Below, piece after piece: positions 1-5,061 of a DNA stretch of 5,061 nt. How positions within the stretch are numbered: position 1 is the first letter of the stretch; every line of letters begins with the position of its first letter. Under the pieces are notes generated by a model that saw nothing but the letters and a program-made list of their open reading frames with translations, was not told the DNA's origin and did no database searches. This DNA is from a bacterium (lineage in GTDB: Bacteria > Calditrichota > Calditrichia > RBG-13-44-9 > J042). The translations under genes were made by a program, and so were the position numbers. The DNA is taken from contig WGBF01000191.1 in assembly GCA_015494485.1 (NCBI GenBank), positions 1 through 5,061 on the forward strand, given 5' to 3'.

Positions 1-911
1 ACCTTGGTCTTGAAGAGCAGGCAGTTGTAGTATTTGGCAATATCGTCAATGGCGCGGGAGGTGGACAGGTTGACGACCACGTGGCCCAATTTTTTACTCA
101 ACACAAATTTAACCGCCAGGGCCAGGGTGTATTCTTCCCCCAGCGGATTGCCATCGTTACCAATAAGCGCCAGGCGGTCCACATCGGGGTCCACGGCAAT
201 GCCCAGATCAGCTTTATTTTCCTTCACCGCTTTGGCCAGATCAATTAAATTCTGGGGTACCGGCTCCGGTGTATGGGCAAACACACCGCTGGGTTCCAGA
301 TTCAGGCCAATCACTTCGCACCCAAAGTGTTCCAGCATTTTGGGAATAATCAGTCCGCCCGCCCCATTCACCGTATCCACCGCCACCTTAAACTTGCGGG
401 CGCGAATTTGCTCCACATTAATGTAGGGGAGCTGGTAAATTTTTTCCAGATGGTCATCGATGGCGCGGTCGTAATATTCCTCGTTTCCAATTTCCTTCCA
501 GTTGGCGTAATACTTTTTGCGGCTTTCCGCCCGTTTGAACATTTCCACCACTTCCTTTTCCGGCAGAAACATGCCATCGGGGCCGATAAACTTTAACCCG
601 TTCCACTGCACCGGATTGTGGCTGGCGGTAATGGCAATGGCGCCGGCGGCTCCCAATTGCTCCACGGCCAGTTCTACCGTGGGGGTTGGGGTAATGCCAA
701 TGTCCACCACATCCACACCACTGGCCATGAGCACCGATTTCACCAGGGGGCGAATAAACCGCTGGCTGGTACGCGGGTCGCCGCCCACCACAACTTTCTG
801 TCCAGTAAGCTGCTGGGCAAAGGCGTGCACATATTTGGTAATCACTTCCGGCGTAAGGCTGTCGCCCACAATTCCCCGCACTCCGGAAACGCTGGCCATT
901 AAATTTTTCAC
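1..911 (-). CDS. glmM: GlmM-like phosphohexomutase (phosphoglucosamine/phosphomannomutase family), 3' end cut by window edge
   Basis: This is an alpha-D-phosphohexomutase, a cytoplasmic enzyme that moves phosphate between C6 and C1 of a sugar phosphate through a phosphoserine and a bisphosphorylated intermediate. Seen in the 303 residues present: an N-terminal VSGVRGIVG (residues 8-16), the active-site loop TASHNP (95-100) with phosphorylatable Ser97, and the metal-binding loop DPDVDR (241-246) whose three Asp bind Mg. The sugar-specificity and phosphate-binding domains lie off the left edge; the family is usually about 450 residues. The start is taken as GTG at 911, which has a GGAGGGG Shine-Dalgarno six bases upstream; ATG at 899 is in frame but has no such site and would begin too near VSGVRG. 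The N-terminus is the type often annotated as phosphoglucosamine mutase (glucosamine-6-P to glucosamine-1-P, for peptidoglycan and LPS) in FCB bacteria. Phosphomannomutase or phosphoglucomutase activity cannot be excluded. Family call very secure; substrate and symbol less so. Confidence 0.93.
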   Translation of the reverse strand, partial: MKNLMASVSGVRGIVGDSLTPEVITKYVHAFAQQLTGQKVVVGGDPRTSQRFIRPLVKSVLMASGVDVVDIGITPTPTVELAVEQLGAAGAIAITASHNPVQWNGLKFIGPDGMFLPEKEVVEMFKRAESRKKYYANWKEIGNEEYYDRAIDDHLEKIYQLPYINVEQIRARKFKVAVDTVNGAGGLIIPKMLEHFGCEVIGLNLEPSGVFAHTPEPVPQNLIDLAKAVKENKADLGIAVDPDVDRLALIGNDGNPLGEEYTLALAVKFVLSKKLGHVVVNLSTSRAIDDIAKYYNCLLFKTK

Positions 912-917
912 TGAAAA

Positions 918-924
918 CCCCTCC
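918..924 (-). promoter_or_regulatory. Strong ribosome binding site that sets the GTG start of the mutase
   Basis: Read on the minus strand this is GGAGGGG, followed by a six-base TTTTCA spacer and then GTG at 911. The match to the anti-Shine-Dalgarno and the spacing are both near ideal, which decides for GTG over the downstream ATG at 899. It is the only strong Shine-Dalgarno among the four gene starts visible in the window. Confidence 0.75.
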
Positions 925-986
925 GTGCTTTTCCCGCTGTTTTCAAACTTTTGCAAAGAATGCACAATTCCACTCCCGGACGCAAG

Positions 987-1012
987 TTAAAAATTTTAAA
1001 GTACTTTTAATT
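987..1012. promoter_or_regulatory. AT-rich palindromic core of the divergent intergenic region
   Basis: These 26 bases are all A or T except one G (1001) and one C (1004). They contain the perfect 10-bp palindrome AAAGTACTTT (998-1007), flanked by near-symmetric TTAA runs. The element lies between the divergent mutase and exporter genes, upstream of the rightward promoter-like element. It could be an UP-element or an operator serving one or both genes, or simply AT-rich promoter DNA. The sequence shows the symmetry; a regulatory role is inference. Confidence 0.3.
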
Positions 1013-1032
1013 GCCAGGAAAAAGCTGTAACC

Positions 1033-1062
1033 TTTGCCCGTTTTGCTTTTTCTGTATCTTTG
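1033..1062 (+). promoter_or_regulatory. Promoter-like element for the metal exporter (TTTG / TAnnTTTG type)
   Basis: TTTG at 1033-1036 and TATCTTTG at 1055-1062 are 18 bases apart. This matches the Bacteroidota housekeeping promoter pattern (TTTG near -33, TAnnTTTG near -7). The predicted transcript would start near 1067-1070, leaving a leader of roughly 30 bases before ATG at 1096. The same stretch can also be read as a weak sigma-70 promoter (TTTGCC, 16-base spacer, TATCTT). The leader is too short to hold a riboswitch. Confidence 0.45.
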
Positions 1063-1095
1063 CAGGAAAAGACAACATCCTAATAAGCGGACAAA

Positions 1096-1947
1096 ATGAT
1101 GCTAACCAATATGTTTACAATTGAAATACTTGCCCACAGTTTGCAGATAACGGCGCTGGTCTTTTTAATGATGGTGCTGGTGGACTGGATAGACGTGCGC
1201 ACCCGCGGCCGGGTGCGGGACTGGGTTTCCGGGAAAAAATTCCGCGAATACCTCCTCAGCTCCTTTTTTGGCGCTACTCCCGGATGTACCGGTTCTTTTC
1301 TGAACGTTTCCCTGTACATCCACGGGTTTATTTCTTTTGGCGCCTTGGTAGGGGCCATGATTGCCACCAGCGGGGATGAATCTTTTGTAATGTTTGCCGA
1401 ATTTCCCGCCGTGGCGTTGCTGCTTCACGTGTTGCTATTCGTGCTGGGCATTATTTTTGGGTTTGTTACCGATTTCCTTGTTGAACGGTTCCGGATTAAA
1501 ACCTGTGAAGAATGCGAAGCGCAGGAATATCACCCTAATCAGGAAGGCTCCCTGAAGCATTACGTAATAGAACACATCTGGCATCACATTATTAAAAAGC
1601 ATCTGTTACGCATTTTCTTGTGGACGTTCTTTGCACTGTGGTTTATTCATCTGGGAACGGAATATTTCAACATCGAAGAATTTGTCAGGAATAACCCTCA
1701 TTTTATGATTTTACTGGCAGCACTGGTGGGTGTCATTCCGGAATCCGGCCCCCATTTAATTTTCGTGATGCTCTTCAGCCAGGGAACAATTCCCTTTAGT
1801 GTTTTGTTGACTTCATCGATGGTGCAGGACGGCCACGGCATGTTACCGTTGCTGTCCTATTCCGTGAAGGATTCGATAATGGTAAAATTGTTCAATATGA
1901 TGTACGGCCTAATTGTGGGATATTTTGTCCTGTTACTGGGGTTTTAA
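1096..1947 (+). CDS. ArsP_2-family integral membrane heavy-metal (probably manganese) exporter
   Basis: This 283-residue polytopic inner-membrane protein belongs, by recognition, to the 'putative 10TM heavy-metal exporter' family (ArsP_2, formerly a DUF), whose members are annotated as putative manganese or arsenic efflux proteins. Diagnostic stretches are GATPGCTGSF (59-68), LYIHGFISFGALV (73-85) and MIATSGDE (88-95). A second, related block is GVIPESGPH (212-220) through MVQDGHGM (242-249). Hydrophobic segments lie at about 8-30, 53-90, 104-130, 168-188, 203-240 and 263-283. A central hydrophilic loop (about 131-169) carries CEEC (137-140) and His at 146, 155, 160, 163, 164 and 169, a plausible metal-binding site. 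Two ATGs stand in tandem at 1096 and 1099 with only a weak AAGCGG upstream, so the exact start is uncertain by one codon. It is divergent from the mutase and 50 bp ahead of obg. The substrate is inferred from the family; I see no Mn-sensing riboswitch upstream. Confidence 0.85.
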   Translation: MMLTNMFTIEILAHSLQITALVFLMMVLVDWIDVRTRGRVRDWVSGKKFREYLLSSFFGATPGCTGSFLNVSLYIHGFISFGALVGAMIATSGDESFVMFAEFPAVALLLHVLLFVLGIIFGFVTDFLVERFRIKTCEECEAQEYHPNQEGSLKHYVIEHIWHHIIKKHLLRIFLWTFFALWFIHLGTEYFNIEEFVRNNPHFMILLAALVGVIPESGPHLIFVMLFSQGTIPFSVLLTSSMVQDGHGMLPLLSYSVKDSIMVKLFNMMYGLIVGYFVLLLGF

Positions 1948-1963
1948 CCCGGTGAATTCCGGG
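1948..1963 (+). other. Short hairpin in the exporter-obg gap
   Basis: CCCGG (1948-1952) pairs with CCGGG (1959-1963) around a six-base loop, directly after the exporter stop codon. No T-run follows it, so it does not look like an intrinsic terminator. The remaining bases up to 1997 show no promoter-like pair. Together this favours read-through into obg. The hairpin could mark a 3'-processing or stability element, or be chance in GC-rich DNA. Confidence 0.25.
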
Positions 1964-1997
1964 CCGGTAATTCGCAACGAAAGCAAAAAGAAGAATC

Positions 1998-3080
1998 ATG
2001 TTTCTGGACTACGCCAAAATATTTGTTGCCGGCGGGCATGGCGGAAACGGGTGCGTCAGTTTCCGGCGGGAGAAGTACATCCCCAAAGGCGGCCCGGATG
2101 GCGGCGATGGCGGCGACGGCGGCTCCGTTATTCTGGAAGTCGACCCGCATTTGCGCACCTTAATTGATTTCCGCTACCGGCGAAAATACCAGGCCGGACG
2201 CGGCCAGCACGGGCGGGGTAAGCAACAGGCGGGCAAACGCGGCAAGGACGTCATACTGCGGGTACCCCCCGGAACGGTCGTGCGGGATGCCGACACCGGT
2301 GAACAACTGGCAGACCTTACCGAAGCCGGTCAGCGGTACGTGGTTGCCCGCGGCGGCAGAGGCGGACGGGGCAACATGCACTTTGCCACCCCCACTCACC
2401 GGGCACCGCGGGAAGCGGAAGAGGGTCTGCCCGGGGAAAGCCGCTGGATTGAACTGGAATTGAAACTTATTGCCGATGTGGGGCTGGTGGGCAAACCCAA
2501 CGCCGGGAAGTCCACCCTGCTAAGCCGGATTTCCGCTGCACGGCCCAAAATTGCCGATTACCCCTTTACCACCCTGCAACCCAATTTGGGAATCGTTCAG
2601 TTCCGGGAAATGCAAAGCTTTACCGTGGCGGACATTCCGGGACTCATTGAAGGCGCCCACGCGGGCAAAGGCCTGGGGCACCAATTTTTGCGCCACATTG
2701 AACGCACCCGCTTGCTGGCCTATTTGATTGACCCCGCAGACCCGGACAACCAGGCCCCGGCAGATGTTTACCGCGCGTTGCGGGAAGAACTGGCGCAATA
2801 TTCGCCCACACTGGTGGAAAAGCCCTCGGTGGTTTTTCTGACCAAAAAAGACATCTGGGAAGATGACGCCTGGGTGGAGGAAACCGCCAGGGAACTGGGC
2901 ATTCCGGTATTTGGGATTTCCGCTGTTACGGGAGAAAATCTGGAACGGTTTAAGGAAATTTGCTGGGAAACCCTGGAACAGGTGCGCCAGGAAGAGGCGG
3001 CCATTGCCGAAACACTGAAGGATCAATCTTCGGAACAGCCCCAGGGTTTACCCTCAGAACCACATTCACCGGGCGATTAA
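1998..3080 (+). CDS. obgE: Obg-family ribosome-assembly GTPase
   Basis: Obg/CgtA is a conserved GTPase that binds the 50S subunit, supports its maturation and links growth to guanine nucleotide levels. The 360 residues show the full core architecture. The glycine-rich Obg domain spans about 1-158, with MFLDYAKIFVAGGHGGNG at the start, a DGG triplet repeat at 34-42 and ARGGRGGRGN at 117-126. The G domain follows: G1 GKPNAGKS (165-172), G2 with Thr191-Thr192 in YPFTT, G3 DIPGL (212-216), G4 TKKD (282-285) and G5 SAVTG (308-312). The tail after about 330 is short, acidic and Pro/Gln/Ser-rich; there is no OCT domain. G4 has Thr where NKxD is usual, a variant I recall from Bacteroidota Obg proteins. 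The start agrees with the family N-terminus, though only a weak AGAAG precedes it. It lies 50 bp after the exporter with no promoter seen between them. Its stop overlaps that of the convergent lipoprotein gene. DGG is encoded by three near-identical 9-base units (2097-2123). Confidence 0.98.
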   Translation: MFLDYAKIFVAGGHGGNGCVSFRREKYIPKGGPDGGDGGDGGSVILEVDPHLRTLIDFRYRRKYQAGRGQHGRGKQQAGKRGKDVILRVPPGTVVRDADTGEQLADLTEAGQRYVVARGGRGGRGNMHFATPTHRAPREAEEGLPGESRWIELELKLIADVGLVGKPNAGKSTLLSRISAARPKIADYPFTTLQPNLGIVQFREMQSFTVADIPGLIEGAHAGKGLGHQFLRHIERTRLLAYLIDPADPDNQAPADVYRALREELAQYSPTLVEKPSVVFLTKKDIWEDDAWVEETARELGIPVFGISAVTGENLERFKEICWETLEQVRQEEAAIAETLKDQSSEQPQGLPSEPHSPGD

Positions 3081-4408
3081 CCCCCTTCTGAATTTATTTC
3101 CTTCACCTTCACCCGAAGGCGTCGGCCATCCCAGGTTTCGATAATCTCCCCCTGGATGTAAAACCGGTAGGGGATTTCGCATCGCAGCTGGGTGTTCAAT
3201 ACCGGGAAAGGAATAAAACCCAGTAACCCAAATCCAATCACAGGCGGCTGGCACTCCACATTTTCCGATTGCGGCGGCCTGCCTGGCGGCACGTACAGCG
3301 GGCGCCATTCATTTTTCCACCAGAGGTAAATACGCTCCCCGCTGTTTATCACCCAATAGTCGCCCACTTTCAACAGGGTGCTAAGGGTACCAGACGCTGG
3401 TAATGGAAACCGGTGTTCCAGAGTACGGATTTCTGCCATTTTCTGTTTGCCTTCCTGAGAATACTCCACCACCCATTGGGGGCGGATAACGCCGTTATCA
3501 CAATACGCCCCCGGAAATACAGCGGCCTTGGGTTCCGGCGGGGGCGGATTGGGGTAAAACTGCATGCTACCCTGCTGGTCAAAAATGTACACACCGCCCT
3601 GCTTTCCGTGAATGACCAGAATGGCCATTCCGCTACCACACACCACCGGCGCCATCCACACGTTACCCGATGGCATTTTCAGAAGGGACGTTGCCCCCGT
3701 TTCCGTCAGCCAGAAAATTATGACGTCACCGTCCAGGGTATGCACCAGCACATAAACACCATTGGAAAACGGAATTGGCCGGTTGTTGATATACCCCGGC
3801 ACGGAATTCTCCCAGACCACTGCATCTTCCCGCAAAAAGGCCATACGGATGGTCTGATACCGTTGCTGCACAACAATCCCCCCGCTTTCAACCGGATACA
3901 GGGATGCCGGATTTCCGCGAAAAGTGATGCCGGTTTCTATCGGTTTTTCGTCAACAACTTCCCACTGAAAGGGATAGGATTCCCAAACCGTAAGATGAAT
4001 GTGCTGCGTTCGTTTCCTGAAAAAGGTACCGCTCTGTACTGTGAGCTGGTGAACACCAGGGGTTAAGCGGAGCCGGAGGGAATGGTAAAATGCACCGGTC
4101 AATCGTGCCACCTTCCGGCCATCCACCCGCACTTCAATGGGTACCGGTGAGGTATGGTAGGAACGCGCCTCATGGGCCACATCCCCACCGAATGCTTCGT
4201 AGCCCACCCCGACCGACGTTTGGGCGCCACCCGCTACCAGCGTGAATTCCGGGGGCACAAGGGCACTGTCCGGCGGATAGGCAATCCAGACCGTTTTGCC
4301 CGGTAGCGCCACATATACGCTGCAGGACGAAAGAGTTAACGTGGCAGCAAACAGCACCAGGTACTGCCAGATTCTGCGTTGCACCTTCCCGTGAACACTT
4401 CCTTTCAT
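3077..4408 (-). CDS. Predicted outer-membrane-type lipoprotein of unknown function, Ig-like N-terminal region plus propeller-like remainder
   Basis: I do not recognise a named family. The 443-residue product begins with a lipoprotein signal: basic residues (K8, R11, R12), a hydrophobic stretch at 13-26, and lipobox LSSC with lipidated Cys29. Ser at +2 fits outer-membrane sorting by enterobacterial rules. Residues about 41-125 look like a beta-sandwich (PPDSALVPPEFTL, then IEVRVDGRKV and LTPGVHQLTV), resembling bacterial Ig-like domains. The rest has repeated beta-strand pairs with aromatic Tyr/Phe/Trp positions (about 217-245, 258-287, 312-337, 349-372), suggestive of a degenerate beta-propeller, and a proline-rich link YPNPPPPEPK at 285-294. 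Four mature cysteines (257, 303, 386, 410) could form disulfides. I chose ATG at 4408 because it puts the signal peptide at the N-terminus; an in-frame ATG at 4471 falls inside the predicted promoter. It is downstream of, and co-oriented with, the RND gene but has its own promoter. Real gene and lipoprotein: confident. Domain reading: inference by eye. Confidence 0.85.
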   Translation of the reverse strand: MKGSVHGKVQRRIWQYLVLFAATLTLSSCSVYVALPGKTVWIAYPPDSALVPPEFTLVAGGAQTSVGVGYEAFGGDVAHEARSYHTSPVPIEVRVDGRKVARLTGAFYHSLRLRLTPGVHQLTVQSGTFFRKRTQHIHLTVWESYPFQWEVVDEKPIETGITFRGNPASLYPVESGGIVVQQRYQTIRMAFLREDAVVWENSVPGYINNRPIPFSNGVYVLVHTLDGDVIIFWLTETGATSLLKMPSGNVWMAPVVCGSGMAILVIHGKQGGVYIFDQQGSMQFYPNPPPPEPKAAVFPGAYCDNGVIRPQWVVEYSQEGKQKMAEIRTLEHRFPLPASGTLSTLLKVGDYWVINSGERIYLWWKNEWRPLYVPPGRPPQSENVECQPPVIGFGLLGFIPFPVLNTQLRCEIPYRFYIQGEIIETWDGRRLRVKVKEINSEGG

Positions 4409-4442
4409 GCAAACCCAACAGGATTCTTTTACCCGCACAAAT

Positions 4443-4471
4443 AGTTTACACATCAGAACAATAGATTTCAA
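4443..4471 (-). promoter_or_regulatory. Sigma-70-like promoter for the lipoprotein gene
   Basis: On the minus strand, TTGAAA (4471-4466) is followed after exactly 17 bases by TAAACT (4448-4443). Both hexamers are close to the sigma-70 consensus and the spacing is optimal. Transcription would begin near 4436, giving a leader of about 28 bases to ATG at 4408. The leader has no clear Shine-Dalgarno. The element supports separate expression of the lipoprotein from the RND gene upstream. Confidence 0.5.
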
Positions 4472-4519
4472 GAGAGCGGTGGGAACGTCATTTTTTCTGG
4501 GCGTTCATCCGGAAGCACT

Positions 4520-4549
4520 CCCTGCCGGATTTTACAAAACCGGGGAGGG
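4520..4549. other. Imperfect GC-rich hairpin between RND stop and lipoprotein promoter
   Basis: CCCT (4520-4523) pairs with AGGG (4546-4549), and CCGG (4525-4528) with CCGG (4540-4543), with a small G/GG internal loop. Inside, TTT can pair with AAA. An alternative, mutually exclusive pairing is ATCCGG (4507-4512) with CCGGAT (4525-4530). It sits about 30 bases after the RND stop codon, where a transcript end is expected, but no T-run follows it on the minus strand. It may be a 3' stability or Rho-associated structure, or chance. Confidence 0.3.
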
Positions 4550-4577
4550 CCTGTTTGGTGCGTGGTCGTTCCGGGTA

Positions 4578-5061
4578 TCAGGGCTGTTCCGACGGGGATT
4601 TGGCCCACCGGGAACGCCGGGTCATCCACTGAAACAAGCGTCGCACAAACGCGCCAAAATCATCCAGCAAGGTGTACAGCACCGGAACCGCCAGCAGGGT
4701 CAGGAAAGTGCTGGTGAACATCCCGCCAATAATGGCGCGTCCCATGGGTGCGTAGGGGAACCCCCACAGGGTAGCGGAACCCAACGCCATGGGCAGCAGG
4801 CCGGCGATGGTGGTAAAACTGGTCATTAAAATGGGACGCAACCGATGGGTACCGGCATCCAAAATCGCTTCCGTTCGCGACAACCCTTCCTGCCGGCGGC
4901 GATTAATCATGTCAATCAGCACAATGGCATTGTTGACCACCACGCCCACCAGCACAATCATGCCAATGCCCGCCATAATATCCTGGGGTGTCCCGGTCAG
5001 GTACAGCAGCAGGTACGCCCCAAACAGCGACAGCGGAATGGCAATCATCACCGAAAGGGGC
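4578..5061 (-). CDS. HAE1-type RND efflux pump, inner-membrane subunit, C-terminal 160 residues (5' end cut by window edge)
   Basis: This is the end of a proton-driven tripartite efflux pump subunit related to AcrB, MdtB and SwrC. It exports hydrophobic or amphiphilic compounds across the envelope together with a membrane-fusion protein and an outer-membrane channel. The visible part corresponds to the last transmembrane helices. It opens with PLSVMIAIPLSLFGAY, continues through GIGMIVLVGVVVNNAIVLID (residues 31-50 of the fragment), a cytoplasmic RRRQEG stretch and HRLRPILMTSFTTIAGLLPM, and ends with GRAIIGGMFTSTFLTLLAVPVLYTLLDD and a basic tail. VVNNAIVLID is typical of HAE1 members; metal-type HME pumps usually differ here. 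Full-length relatives are about 1000-1050 residues, so about 15 percent is present. The frame is open to the right edge, so this is a window cut and not a pseudogene. No neighbouring partner genes are visible; if present they would lie to the right. Substrate unknown. Confidence 0.95.
   Translation of the reverse strand, partial: PLSVMIAIPLSLFGAYLLLYLTGTPQDIMAGIGMIVLVGVVVNNAIVLIDMINRRRQEGLSRTEAILDAGTHRLRPILMTSFTTIAGLLPMALGSATLWGFPYAPMGRAIIGGMFTSTFLTLLAVPVLYTLLDDFGAFVRRLFQWMTRRSRWAKSPSEQP

Noticed and set aside
897..899. ATG at 899 as the mutase start
   Set aside because: GTG at 911 has an ideal GGAGGGG site and keeps the residues normally preceding the VSGVRG motif; the ATG has no ribosome site.
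34..990. Several plus-strand open frames of 94-157 codons
   Set aside because: They overlap the minus-strand mutase, which has intact TASHNP and DPDVDR motifs; the plus-strand products resemble nothing.
912..1095. Mn-sensing yybP-ykoY riboswitch ahead of the metal exporter
   Set aside because: Such elements can precede putative Mn exporters, but I see none of its conserved loops, and the predicted leader of about 30 bases is too short.
2097..2123. Tandem 9-base repeat (GAT/C-GGC-GGC three times)
   Set aside because: It encodes the DGG-DGG-DGG glycine-rich stretch expected in the Obg domain, so it is a coding constraint and not a mobile or regulatory repeat.
2520..3026. 168-codon minus-strand open frame inside obg
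   Set aside because: It is a shadow of the unmistakable Obg G domain; the composition is an artefact of the opposite-strand codons.
3106..3119. CCTTC-ACCC-GAAGG hairpin near the 3' end of the lipoprotein gene as a terminator
   Set aside because: It is within coding sequence, only 5 bp, and no T-run follows on either strand.
3413..4066. 217-codon plus-strand open frame antisense to the lipoprotein gene
   Set aside because: It lies wholly inside the lipoprotein coding region, has no recognisable domain, is low in typical protein patterning and has no ribosome site or promoter that I can see. The minus frame has a proper lipoprotein signal.
4409..4471. N-terminal extension of the lipoprotein to ATG at 4471
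   Set aside because: It would bury the signal peptide 21 residues in and place the start codon inside the predicted -35 hexamer.
4483..4506. GAACG...CGTTC inverted repeat with a T6 run in the loop
   Set aside because: The T-run is inside a 14-base loop and not after the stem, and the stem is only five pairs.

Overview
The window looks like an ordinary chromosomal stretch from a moderately GC-rich bacterium. I tentatively place it in the FCB group (Bacteroidota, Calditrichota, Ignavibacteria and relatives). The reasons are the phosphohexomutase N-terminus (VSGVRGIVG instead of the GlmM-type FGTDGVRG), a TKKD version of the Obg G4 motif, a TTTG/TAnnTTTG promoter-like element, and weak Shine-Dalgarno sequences before three of the four visible starts. 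A lipoprotein with an LSSC lipobox and an HAE1-type RND pump both point to a Gram-negative envelope. None of these fixes the phylum.

Layout from left to right. Positions 1-911 (minus) hold the N-terminal two thirds of a GlmM-like phosphohexomutase, cut by the left edge. A divergent intergenic region (912-1095) carries an AT-rich palindromic core and a promoter-like element facing right. Positions 1096-1947 (plus) encode a membrane protein of the ArsP_2 heavy-metal/manganese exporter family. After a 50-bp gap comes the ribosome-assembly GTPase Obg (1998-3080, plus), probably co-transcribed with the exporter. Obg runs into a convergent minus-strand gene (3077-4408), and the two stop codons share one TTAA. 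That gene encodes a lipoprotein I do not recognise, with an Ig-like N-terminal region and a propeller-like remainder. A 169-bp gap upstream of it holds a good sigma-70-like promoter and a GC-rich hairpin. Positions 4578-5061 (minus) hold the last 160 residues of an HAE1-family RND efflux pump, cut by the right edge.

Functionally the window mixes cell-wall precursor synthesis (mutase), metal export, ribosome assembly (Obg), an envelope lipoprotein of unknown role and drug/solute efflux. Apart from the probable exporter-obg pair I see no pathway linking them. I found no CRISPR array, RNA gene, insertion sequence or phage signature. Nothing here amounts to a clearly new system; the least explained item is the lipoprotein.
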